A DNA stretch of 64,000 nucleotides from Planctomycetota bacterium. GTDB lineage: Bacteria > Planctomycetota > UBA8742 > UBA2392. Positions 55,745 through 64,000 of the stretch are shown here, one piece after another. The position numbers were made by a program, and so were the translations under genes. A model generated the notes under the pieces. That model ran no database searches. It saw only the letters and a list, made by a program, of their open reading frames with translations, and had not been told where the DNA came from. Position 1 is the first letter of the stretch; each line of letters starts with the position of its first letter. The DNA is taken from NCBI GenBank assembly GCA_020845475.1, contig JADLFN010000039.1, forward strand, positions 62,001 through 126,000, written 5' to 3'.

Positions 55745-56593
55745 ATGAAAGCTGAGTCCTGCGAGTTTCGAATTGATGAAGACTTTGCCCACCTGCTCTT
55801 TGAGGAGGGAGAAGGCGTACGCTTGGGCACATCGGTTCGAAAGGTGGTTGTTCGAACCGATGACCCCAAATATCGGCGCGTCGGCGAGTTGCAACACTTT
55901 CTCAATTCTACTGAGGGAAAGCCTTTCTTTTACGGTTGGAAATTCCATCGGGTCTTTGACAAGTCGGAACTCGCAACAGCCGAGAGGTTTCATGTCGAGT
56001 TCCTGAAGCACTTCGAACCAGCGGGCGAAGAGAACGGTACTCGATACGATGAAGATTCCGGTTGCCCTGCGTGCGGGTCGGGAGCGATACAGATAGGCCC
56101 ATTGGTTCTGCCGGCGCGACGGCTGCCAAAATCAGTGGATTTCGCGAGCACAATTGGAGGCGAAAAAGTCGCGTCTGCGCGCGCGAAGAGGATTTTCGAG
56201 CGCGAGCGCATTTCGGGTGTCGAGTTTGGCCCAATCGTCTCCCCCGGGAAGGTTGACGATCAGAACGGTGGGTGGTTTCAGCTCACCATCAAGTCCGCAA
56301 CGGTTAGCGTAGTCCCGCCTACCCTCTTTGGAATTGGTCCGTTTGATATGGATGACGAAGGAATGTACCGCTGCCCTGCTGGCGATAAGCTCGGGTTGAA
56401 TCGGCTCTCAGTAGTCACGATTGAACGGGCAACACAGGGAAAGACAGATTTCATCAGTTCAGCGGGCTACGTTGGCGTCCGACGCGGGTTACTTCGACCC
56501 GAACGATTGATCTTCGTATCTCAGAAAGTGCGGCAACTTATTGAATCGGAACGGCTCAGAGGGCTGTCGTTGGAGGTCGCGCAGCTTACGTGA
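55745..56593 (+). CDS. hypothetical protein with CPACG motif
   Basis: Trimmed to MKAESCEFRIDEDFAHLLFEEGEG...; the upstream part of the listed ORF overlaps repeat sequence and starts with TTG. Confidence 0.55.
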   Translation: MKAESCEFRIDEDFAHLLFEEGEGVRLGTSVRKVVVRTDDPKYRRVGELQHFLNSTEGKPFFYGWKFHRVFDKSELATAERFHVEFLKHFEPAGEENGTRYDEDSGCPACGSGAIQIGPLVLPARRLPKSVDFASTIGGEKVASARAKRIFERERISGVEFGPIVSPGKVDDQNGGWFQLTIKSATVSVVPPTLFGIGPFDMDDEGMYRCPAGDKLGLNRLSVVTIERATQGKTDFISSAGYVGVRRGLLRPERLIFVSQKVRQLIESERLRGLSLEVAQLT

Positions 56594-56712
56594 GTAGCAT
56601 TGTCCGCCTGAACAATGACTGGGAGTGGATGATTGATTAGTTCGGGTGGAGTAACGGCCCCTTCTTTGGGGCGGCTACTAGTGGTGCGAATCGTCGGGTG
56701 GAGGGGAGGCGC

Positions 56713-56761
56713 GGAGCTAGGCCCTCCGGGCCTAGTCACTAGGGCCGGAGGCCCTAGCTCC
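56713..56761. repeat. twin-hairpin element with compensatory change
   Basis: GGAGCTAGGCCCTCCGGGCCTAG-TCA-CTAGGGCCGGAGGCCCTAGCTCC; arms 21/23 complementary and each self-complementary. Confidence 0.85.
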
Positions 56762-56877
56762 AAGCTTGCTGAACCCGGCGCGGTCGGCCCCGCGTCCGCG
56801 GCGCTGGCGATTTTTTTGCGTGGCTTGCAGACGAATGGACGGCTTACTTGCGTAAGCCGCTCCCTCCGTTTGGCGGG

Positions 56878-57396
56878 TTACTCGGCTTCGCGGATGTCGG
56901 GCAGCGTGCGGTGTTTGCCTTCGATGTCCATGCCGTAGCCGACCAAAAACGCGTCGCGCTCGAGGTCGAAGGCTACGTAATCGCAATCGAACTTCACTTT
57001 GCGCCGCGCGCGCTTGTCCACGGCCACGGCATACTTCAATGAGCGCGGGCCCTGCGCGCGGATGGCTTCGTCGAGCGCGCTCAGCGTTGTGCCCGTGTCG
57101 ACCAAATCCTCGATCACCAGCACGTCGTAGCCGCTGCAGTTGGGCAACTGGCCGCGAAACAGTGGCGCGCCCGAACTTTTGGCGCCGACGTAACTCGTCA
57201 GCCTCACGAAATCGAGCTCCGGCTCCAGCGCGGCTATGCGCCGGATCAGGTCGCTGGCGAAAAAGAATCCGCCGCGCAGCACGACAAGGCAGAGCATGCG
57301 CTTGCCCTTGTAGTCCTTGAGGATTTGCGAAGCGAGCGCATCAAGGCGCTTGGCGATCTGGGCTTCAGAGAAGAGCACTTTCTTGGGCGCGGGCAT
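56878..57396 (-). CDS. hpt: hypoxanthine phosphoribosyltransferase
   Basis: MLCLVVLRGGFFFASDLIRRI, DVLVIEDLVDTGTTLSALDEAI (PRPP motif), DFLVGYGMD-type tail. Confidence 0.92.
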   Translation of the reverse strand: MPAPKKVLFSEAQIAKRLDALASQILKDYKGKRMLCLVVLRGGFFFASDLIRRIAALEPELDFVRLTSYVGAKSSGAPLFRGQLPNCSGYDVLVIEDLVDTGTTLSALDEAIRAQGPRSLKYAVAVDKRARRKVKFDCDYVAFDLERDAFLVGYGMDIEGKHRTLPDIREAE

Positions 57397-57445
57397 GGGC
57401 GTGTTCTAGCACGAAGCGCGCGCATGTTCGAGGGTTTCACGGCAT

Positions 57446-57523
57446 GAGAGATGGAGAGATGGCAAAGGCACTTGCGGCATACCGTCTCTGCAATCGCTCC
57501 ATCTCTCAAACACTCCATCTCTC
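57446..57523. repeat. intergenic inverted repeat, 8-nt periodic GAGAGATG family
   Basis: GAGAGATG-GAGAGATG-G left; right C-CATCTCTC-AAACACTC-CATCTCTC. Confidence 0.8.
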
Positions 57524-57657
57524 CCTGTGGCGTTACCGAATGCGCCCGTGCTGCCAGTTCTCGGGCGTGCGCCCTGCCCCGCGGGAAAGCGAGAAACATG
57601 CGCGCGCTGCCAGCGACTAATGCTCGTGCGGCACGAAGCCGCGAAAACTGAATCAGC

Positions 57658-57670
57658 CGGGCGCTGCCCG
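57658..57670 (+). promoter_or_regulatory. 5'-leader hairpin
   Basis: CGGGC-GCT-GCCCG followed by CGGGAGAAAGCCATG; matches leader of 58619 gene. Confidence 0.5.
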
Positions 57671-57687
57671 ACTCACGGGAGAAAGCC

Positions 57688-58347
57688 ATGTTCAAGCCAC
57701 TTGCAGTCATTATCGGAGCCACCATCCTCAGTCTGGGTGCCAGCGACGCGCACGCCCAGCGACACTCACCGGGGCGCAACCCAAGACGCGCCCCGGAAAT
57801 TGTCCAGCCGCGCCAGCAGGTTCGGCACGAGCGTGTCTGGGTTGAGGATTTCGAGTTGGTCGAGGAGCGTTACCAGGAAGAGGGCCGCTTCGAAATGCGC
57901 GAGCGCCAGGTCTGGATCGAAGAGCAGCACATCACCGTGCACGAGCGCTTCCTGGTGCCGGAAAAAAAGGTGATCGTGACCGAGCGCGTGCTGGTGCCGG
58001 AGCAGAAGATACTCGTCGATAAGAAGGTGCGCGTGAAGGGCCAGTTTGTGGAGTACAACGAAACCATGCACTTCGCGACGGGCTCATGCTTCACGTTCCG
58101 GAGAATCAAGTACGTCCCGGAGCACGACGAAATCCGCAAGGTCGAGAAATGCATCCCCGCGCATTACGTCGAACGCCAGGTTGAGAAGTGCATCCCCGCG
58201 CACGAGGAATGCCGCGAAGTGGTCAAGTGCATCCCCGGCCACTTTGAGACCGTGTGCGAGAAGGTGTTCGTGCCGGGCTGCATCAAGACGCGCATGGTCA
58301 AGAAGTGCATCGGCGGGCACTACGAGATTCGCGCGGTGTGCCGGTAA
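57688..58347 (+). CDS. secreted short-repeat protein (YTV-like), Cys/His/Val-rich
   Basis: Signal peptide; repeats VEKCIPAHYVERQ/VEKCIPAHEECREVVKCIPGHFETV; paralog of next gene. Confidence 0.7.
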   Translation: MFKPLAVIIGATILSLGASDAHAQRHSPGRNPRRAPEIVQPRQQVRHERVWVEDFELVEERYQEEGRFEMRERQVWIEEQHITVHERFLVPEKKVIVTERVLVPEQKILVDKKVRVKGQFVEYNETMHFATGSCFTFRRIKYVPEHDEIRKVEKCIPAHYVERQVEKCIPAHEECREVVKCIPGHFETVCEKVFVPGCIKTRMVKKCIGGHYEIRAVCR

Positions 58348-58351
58348 AACG

Positions 58352-58440
58352 GAGAGATGGAGAGTTTGAGAGATGGCAATGGCCTGAACGGTGCACTGAA
58401 GTGGCCATCTCTCAAACTCTCGAACACTCCATCGCTCGGC
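58352..58440. repeat. intergenic inverted repeat, 8-nt periodic GAGAGATG family
   Basis: GAGAGATG-GAGAGTTT-GAGAGATG-GC vs GC-CATCTCTC-AAACTCTC-GAACACTC-CATCGCTC; right arm has one extra 8-nt unit. Confidence 0.88.
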
Positions 58441-58585
58441 CCCACAAACTGCCGGATTTCCGGCGGAGGCTGCCAGAGTTCAAGCACATAAGTATATGTA
58501 CAATAAAGAGTTACGCATAGTTCGCTGTGTGGGTTATCTTTCAAAAGCGTGCAGCAAGGGTGCTGCGCAGGGACCAGAAAATCAG

Positions 58586-58602
58586 GTCGGGCCAGGCCCG
58601 AC
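58586..58602 (+). promoter_or_regulatory. 5'-leader hairpin
   Basis: GTCGGGCC-A-GGCCCGAC followed by TTACCGGGAGAAAGCCATG. Confidence 0.55.
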
Positions 58603-58618
58603 TTACCGGGAGAAAGCC

Positions 58619-59317
58619 ATGTTCAAACCACTCGCACTGTTAGCAGGCGTCGCGATGCTCAGCCTCGGCGCGACGGCCGCCAGCGCCCAGGTCAGCGTCA
58701 GGGTTGGCCGCGGGAATGTTGAGGTAAAGGTTGGCAAGGAGAAGGAAGAGCGGCGCGACAACGGCCGCGATCGAGGGGTCGGCCAGGAGCGCGTGTGGGT
58801 CGAGGATTTCGAATGGGTTGAGGAGCGCTACCAGGAGGCGGGCCACTGGACGCACGTCGAGAAACAGGTGTGGGTGCCCGACCAGCACGTGACCGTGACC
58901 GAGCGCGTCTATGTTGAAGAACAGCACGTGTGGGTGACCGAGCGCGTGCTCGTACCGGCGCGGCATTACACGGTCGAGGAAAAGGTGTACGTGGCGGGCC
59001 AGCACGTCAGCAAGCGCGTGGCCCGGCGCGACCGCTGCGGGAACATTTACTACGTCAATGAGTGTGTGTGGGTGCCGGCGCACTACGAATGCCGCCAGGT
59101 CGAGAAGTGCGAGCCCGCGCACTACGTGGACAAGCGCGTGAAGAAGTGCATCCCCGCGCACTACGAGGACAAGCAGGTGTGCAAGGTGATCCCCGGCCAC
59201 TACAAGACAGTCTGCGAGCGCGTGTTTGTCGAGGGTTGCTGGAAGACCAAGAAGGTCAAGAAGTGCATCGGCGGCCACTGGGAAGTGCGCGCCAGAAAGG
59301 ACAACTGCGGGCGCTAG
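58619..59317 (+). CDS. secreted short-repeat protein (YTV-like), Cys/His/Val-rich
   Basis: Signal peptide MFKPLALLAGVAMLSLGATAASAQ; repeats QVWVPDQHVTVTERVYVEEQHVWVTERVLVPARHYTVEEKVYV and CxxVEKCxPAHY. Confidence 0.72.
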   Translation: MFKPLALLAGVAMLSLGATAASAQVSVRVGRGNVEVKVGKEKEERRDNGRDRGVGQERVWVEDFEWVEERYQEAGHWTHVEKQVWVPDQHVTVTERVYVEEQHVWVTERVLVPARHYTVEEKVYVAGQHVSKRVARRDRCGNIYYVNECVWVPAHYECRQVEKCEPAHYVDKRVKKCIPAHYEDKQVCKVIPGHYKTVCERVFVEGCWKTKKVKKCIGGHWEVRARKDNCGR

Positions 59318-59338
59318 TCAGCCGACCGGCCCAAGCGC

Positions 59339-59372
59339 GCAAGACGCGGAGAGAGCACTCTCCGCGTCTTGC
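59339..59372 (+). terminator. strong hairpin, probable terminator
   Basis: GCAAGACGCGGAGAG-AGCA-CTCTCCGCGTCTTGC, perfect 15-bp stem; short T-rich tail. Confidence 0.7.
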
Positions 59373-59419
59373 CTATTTGTGGCCCGTGCGTCCATGGCAC
59401 AATCTGTGCGGAGAGACCT

Positions 59420-59878
<459 letters not shown>

Positions 59879-59883
59879 GGCCT

Positions 59884-59960
59884 GAGAGTTTGAGAGATCG
59901 AGAGATGGCAACAGCAGTCTTGGCTTTTGCGATCTCTCCATCTCTCCAACGCTCGATCTC
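59884..59960. repeat. intergenic inverted repeat, 8-nt periodic GAGAGATG family
   Basis: GAGAGTTTGAGAGATCGAGAGATGGCA vs TGCGATCTCTCCATCTCTCCAACGCTCGATCTC. Confidence 0.8.
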
Positions 59961-59967
59961 GCTGTAG

Positions 59968-60933
59968 CTAAACCACGCGGTTCTTTGGCTCGCGCCCCTG
60001 CAGCACGTCGATCACGGCCTGTGCGCACATCAAGCCCATGGTCTCGCGCGTTTCGTGAGTCGCGCTGCCGATATGGGGCAGCAGCACCACGTTCTTGAGT
60101 TCCGCCAGCCCCGGCGCGAGTGCCGGTTCGTTCTCGTACACATCAAGCCCCGCGCCCGCGATCGTGCCGGCCTTTAGCGCCGCCACCAGCGCGATTTCAT
60201 CCACAACGGGGCCGCGCGCGGTATTGACCAGGCACGCCGTGGGCTTCATCAGCGCAAGCGCGCGGCTGTCAATCAGATGCCGCGTCTGCGCCGTGAGCGG
60301 GCAGTGCACACTGACAAAATCGCTCTCGCGCAGCAGCTCATCGAGCGTTTTCCATTGTGCGCCGGTCTCGCGCTCGAGCTCGGGCCGGCGCTGCCTGTTG
60401 CAATACAGGATTTTGCAGTCAAAGCCGCGCGCGAGCGTGGCGGCCACGCGCGCGCCGATGCGCCCCGCGCCAACGATGCCCGCAGTCTTGCCGTAGAGCC
60501 CCTGCCCGAGGTGAAACAGCGGCGCCCAGCCCGTGAACTGACCTTGACGTGTCAAGGCATCGCCCTCGATGAAGCGGCGCGCGCAGGCGAGCATCAGGCC
60601 CAGCGCGGTCTCGGCTGTCGCATCGGTCAGTATAATGGGCGTGTTGGTAACGGCGATTCCGCGCTCTTTGGCGATGTCGAGCGCGATGTTGTTGGTGCCG
60701 ACCGCGTAATTGGCGATCACGCGCAGCTTCGGCAGCGCGTCAAGTATTGACGCGTCAATAGTATCGGCCAGGGTGCAGATCACGGCGTCGGCGTCGCGCC
60801 CGCGCTCGAGCAGTTCGCCGCGCAGCATCACGCGCTCGGCCTCATGGAGCACAAGCGCGGAGCCTGGCAGCTCGCGCTCGAGCAGCTCAAGAGCGGACGC
60901 GGGAATCGCGCGGGTAATCAAGATGGTGTGCAC
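59968..60933 (-). CDS. D-2-hydroxyacid dehydrogenase (glyoxylate/hydroxypyruvate reductase-like)
   Basis: VIANYAVGTNNIALDIAKERGIAVTNTP, GKTAGIVGAGRIGARVAATLARG, VNTARGPVVDEIALVAAL; GTG start at 60933 preferred because the longer ORF runs through repeat DNA. Confidence 0.9.
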   Translation of the reverse strand: MHTILITRAIPASALELLERELPGSALVLHEAERVMLRGELLERGRDADAVICTLADTIDASILDALPKLRVIANYAVGTNNIALDIAKERGIAVTNTPIILTDATAETALGLMLACARRFIEGDALTRQGQFTGWAPLFHLGQGLYGKTAGIVGAGRIGARVAATLARGFDCKILYCNRQRRPELERETGAQWKTLDELLRESDFVSVHCPLTAQTRHLIDSRALALMKPTACLVNTARGPVVDEIALVAALKAGTIAGAGLDVYENEPALAPGLAELKNVVLLPHIGSATHETRETMGLMCAQAVIDVLQGREPKNRVV

Positions 60934-60963
60934 GGCGGGATTGTAGCGTGGTTCAGGGTATAG

Positions 60964-61060
60964 AGAGATGGAACGTTGGAGAGTTTGAGAGGTGGCAAGA
61001 ACCAAGCCTGAGAGTGGATCCGCCGCTGCGGTCTCTGCAACTCTCGGACATTCCGACTCC
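60964..61060. repeat. degraded intergenic inverted repeat, GAGAGATG family
   Basis: GAGAGATGGAACGTTGGAGAGTTTGAGAG vs TCTCTGCAACTCTCGGACATTCCGACTCCC. Confidence 0.65.
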
Positions 61061-61067
61061 CGGTGTT

Positions 61068-61820
61068 TCAGCGTGCGCGCTGCAGGCTGTCGCGCAGCGC
61101 CGCGCCGATTTCGGGCGCGCTTGCGTTTGCGCTGAGAGATACAAAGCGCGGCTCGCCCTGCTCGCTTGCGCCAATCAGCAGCACAGGAATCGAGAGGGCG
61201 AAATAGCGCATGTAGTCCGAGACAGCCCGAACGGAAAAACGGGGCAGGGAGGCATCACAGATCAGCACACCGAACTTTTCGCGGTCGAGACGTTTGAAAG
61301 CGTCGTCGAAATCGCGGCTGATTTCGAGCGCGACACCGGCTTCAAGCGTGGCGGCCTTGACCTGCGCCAGCACCGGCTCGGAAACAGCGGCGAGAGCGCG
61401 CACACTGTCATTGAGCGTGTTCAGCCGGCCGTTGCTGGAAGAAAGTGCGCGGCCTTTGCCGGCCAGCACGCTCTCGATGCTGTTGAGCAGGTCGCGCGCC
61501 TTGAAGGGCTTGACCATGTAAGCGTCGGCGCCGGAGAGCCAGGCTTCGAATTCGTCTTCCATCGAATCGAGCGCGGTCAGGAAAATGATCGGAATGTTGG
61601 CGGTCTGCGCGTTGGCGCGAATGCGTCTGCTCAGTTCAAAACCGTCCACCTGAGGCATCATGACGTCCGAGACGATCACATCCACGCGGTGGTCAAAGAG
61701 CAATTCCTGAGCGGCCTGGGGCGCATTGGCTACCAGCACGGAGTAGTTGTTGCGCTGCAGCAAGGCGCGGATGATCTCGGTGACTGCGCGGTTGTCGTCA
61801 ATGAGCAAGACCGTGGGCAT
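61068..61820 (-). CDS. response regulator with receiver plus degenerate second receiver-like domain
   Basis: VLLIDDNRAVTEII, DVIVSDVMMPQVDGFEL, ADAYMVKPFKARDLL; second half FGVLICDASLPRFSVRAVSDYM...IPVLLIGAS. Confidence 0.85.
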   Translation of the reverse strand: MPTVLLIDDNRAVTEIIRALLQRNNYSVLVANAPQAAQELLFDHRVDVIVSDVMMPQVDGFELSRRIRANAQTANIPIIFLTALDSMEDEFEAWLSGADAYMVKPFKARDLLNSIESVLAGKGRALSSSNGRLNTLNDSVRALAAVSEPVLAQVKAATLEAGVALEISRDFDDAFKRLDREKFGVLICDASLPRFSVRAVSDYMRYFALSIPVLLIGASEQGEPRFVSLSANASAPEIGAALRDSLQRAR

Positions 61821-61921
61821 GGCTCGCCTTTCGTATCCCCAAGGTAGCGCACTACGCACGAAACGTCAAATACATAAAACCCGTGATGGCATGCATCTCT
61901 GCCTGAAACTCGGACTGGGCC

Positions 61922-61952
61922 AAAAGAAAACGCCCCCCGTAAGGGAGGCGTT
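61922..61952 (-). terminator. intrinsic terminator (minus strand)
   Basis: Minus strand AACGCCTCCC-TTAC-GGGGGGCGTT-TTCTTTT. Confidence 0.88.
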
Positions 61953-61971
61953 CGAAAGAACCGAAAGGCTG

Positions 61972-62994
61972 TTATTCGCCTTCCTTGGGAGTTTCCTTGG
62001 GAGCTTCACCGCCTGTGTCTGAGCCGGCACCACTGCTCACGCTCTCGCCCGAGAACTTGCGGATCACGTCCTGGCCGGGCCACATGATGTGGTCAGGCGA
62101 GGTTCCAACCGCCACCGGAATCGGCTGATTCTTGGCGTTGGGCTGGGACATGTCGATGCGGTAAGCGGACTGTTTGATCTCGTTCTGTTCGTTCTTGCCT
62201 TTAAGGTACATGTTGTAACCCGTCTGGCCCCAGAAACCACCGAGCACGTCGTCACCCTGAATCATGCCCATGGTCGGGAACGTGCAGAACAGGAACAGGA
62301 ACAGGATGAAGGTAATGCCCGTGAGCACCTTCCAAACGATGCCTTCGTTGGGCACGATTTCGACGTACTTGATCTGCTCCTGGATCTGCACCGGGCCGGG
62401 CATGCCCATGGGCGGGCCGGCAAAGCGAGCAGGCGCAGCAGCCTGCTGCGGCGGGGCTTCATCGAGTTCATCAAGGGCTTCGACGGGCTCGGTTTGCAGG
62501 CCGAGGTCGTCTTCTTCCTTGAGGTCGAGGCCGCCGGTTTCAATCTTCTGCGTGGCTTCGGCATCCTGGCCTTCACCGAAATCCAAGCCGCCGAGTTCGT
62601 CGGTTTCGTCGAACACCAGCTCTTCGGTGAGCGTCGCGTCCTGGTCTTCGCCGCCGCCGACATCGGACAGCTCGACAGTCGGCACCGAGGTGGCGCCGGT
62701 ATCTTCGAAGTCCTTGTCGCCGGAGATGTTGCCGAGGTCGAGCAGGGTTTCGTCGGTTTCTTCCTCGACGACCTGCAGGCCTTCGCCGCCGACCTGGGTC
62801 TCGCCCAGATCCACCTGCTCGCCCACGTCCTTCTGGCGAGTCGAGGCCAGGCTGTTGACGTCCTCCGCACGGAACTTCATGCGGTCTTCGTCGCGGAAGG
62901 CGCGAATCTGGCCCTCGGAAACGAGCCTTTTCAGCTCGTCTTCGTCCATCTCGAGTTCTTTGAGAACTTCATCGAACGAACGGTACTTGGTCAT
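61972..62994 (-). CDS. membrane-anchored helix-turn-helix (excisionase/MerR-like) protein
   Basis: MTKYRSFDEVLKELEMDEDELKRLVSEGQIRAFRDEDRMKFRAEDVNSLAS HTH-17-like, long acidic linker, TM VLTGITFILFLFLFCTF. Confidence 0.7.
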   Translation of the reverse strand: MTKYRSFDEVLKELEMDEDELKRLVSEGQIRAFRDEDRMKFRAEDVNSLASTRQKDVGEQVDLGETQVGGEGLQVVEEETDETLLDLGNISGDKDFEDTGATSVPTVELSDVGGGEDQDATLTEELVFDETDELGGLDFGEGQDAEATQKIETGGLDLKEEDDLGLQTEPVEALDELDEAPPQQAAAPARFAGPPMGMPGPVQIQEQIKYVEIVPNEGIVWKVLTGITFILFLFLFCTFPTMGMIQGDDVLGGFWGQTGYNMYLKGKNEQNEIKQSAYRIDMSQPNAKNQPIPVAVGTSPDHIMWPGQDVIRKFSGESVSSGAGSDTGGEAPKETPKEGE

Positions 62995-63163
62995 TGCGTT
63001 GGTCCCGTTGATACGCGTTAGCTCGCGGCTGGGCCGCAAAGCTGTAAGCCTGCCGCTTGGGGGGCAGGCTTACAGTATGGTGCAATTCGGCTTGCGGTTC
63101 AAGCCTGTATCTCGGCACTCCCAAGCCGTGATGCCGATATGACAGGGCCGTCAATTGCGCGTG

Positions 63164-63601
63164 CTACTTGCCCTGCTTGTCCAGGATCTTCTTGATTTCG
63201 CGCGGCGCAATCTTTTCCGAGCTGCCGCCGAGCTGCTTGTCATTGGCCCATTCCAGGCGCAGGTCATAGGTAATCGTGCGGGCCGCCACGAAGAAAAGCT
63301 CGGCCTTGCCTTCACTGCCGCGGGCGCGGAGCTGGTAGCACGCAATCTGGAGCGACTCAGGGTTGGCAGAATCGTCAATCGGGTTCTTGGTGCGCGTCAC
63401 GACCACGATGTACTCATTGTTCTGGTCGATCAGCAGCGAGGTCACCGTCCAGTCGGGGCCTTTGTCGCTGCCCGCGGCATACACCGGGTTCGCGCTGCCG
63501 GCGAACGTGTTGTAGGCGTACAGGCCGCCAATCACCGTGAGCATCAACGCGCAGCAGGCCAGCAGCGCGACACTGACATAACCCAGCACTTTCTTGTCCA
63601 T
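63164..63601 (-). CDS. hypothetical protein with N-terminal TM
   Basis: MDKKVLGYVSVALLACCALMLTVIGGLYAYNTF; ATG at 63601. Confidence 0.65.
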   Translation of the reverse strand: MDKKVLGYVSVALLACCALMLTVIGGLYAYNTFAGSANPVYAAGSDKGPDWTVTSLLIDQNNEYIVVVTRTKNPIDDSANPESLQIACYQLRARGSEGKAELFFVAARTITYDLRLEWANDKQLGGSSEKIAPREIKKILDKQGK

Positions 63602-63745
63602 GACTTTCTCCAGGGCGGCAAAAGCCGCCAGCGGGGTGGAAGCACAATCGTTCAGCGGGGGTAGGGGAAGTGTAATTGAAGCCCCCGCCATATCAAGTGG
63701 AACGAAGCAGTCATGCGCTTACGCCTGCAAAAGAACTGGCAGCTA

Positions 63746-63916
63746 GGGGACTGTCCCCGCAGTTGGGGACTGTCCCCGCCTCAACTGGTCCCAAGGAAGG
63801 CAAGACCCTTTCGAAGTTGGCCCGAGCCGGCTGTCTTTTTCTTTTCATTGCCAAATCGATTGCGCCCGTTGAAACGGGGACAGTCCCTCGGCGCTATCGC
63901 GCCGGGGACAGTCCCC
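63746..63916. repeat. four-copy GGGGACTGTCCCC palindrome cluster, inverted pairs
   Basis: GGGGACTGTCCCC at 63746..63758 and 63765..63777; GGGGACAGTCCC(T/C) at 63876..63888 and 63904..63916. Confidence 0.8.
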
Positions 63917-64000
63917 TCGCTGCATTCTCTCCTACTTTCGCGGCATCCCTGCTTGGACCTGTAGCCTGGCCTCGTTTTGCGCCGCTGCCATCTTCGGCGA

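Overview
GC-rich bacterial chromosomal window (about 60+ genes, both strands, dense coding) with no prophage, IS transposase, CRISPR array or rRNA that I could recognise. Lineage is inferred only: the many Ser/Thr-kinase, ECF-sigma, membrane-anchored HTH and YTV-like secreted repeat genes suggest a planctomycete-like (PVC) bacterium. Housekeeping content: glyA, scpB, thiolase, argG, addB/addA, maf, gyrA, hpt, tRNA-Ser(CGA). Regulatory content: histidine kinase/response regulator pair, Ser/Thr kinase, three ECF sigma factors each with an adjacent putative anti-sigma gene, a membrane-anchored HTH protein. Main points of interest: (1) a probable selenoprotein, a membrane-anchored redoxin whose CxxC site reads W-TGA-A-Y-C in frame (45325..46107, minus); (2) four twin-hairpin (REPIN/BIME-like) intergenic elements, three of which show compensatory base-pair changes between their two arms; (3) a different class of intergenic inverted repeats whose arms are arrays of degenerate 7- or 8-nt units (17.8, 18.6, 52.1, 57.4, 58.4, 59.9, 61.0 kb); (4) tandem secreted Val/His/Cys-rich short-repeat proteins with matching leader hairpins; (5) two giant secreted modular paralogs with an internal duplication; (6) a DUF6941-like/antitoxin-like/PemK-like three-gene operon. 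All calls come from reading the sequence and the supplied ORF track; no database search was run.
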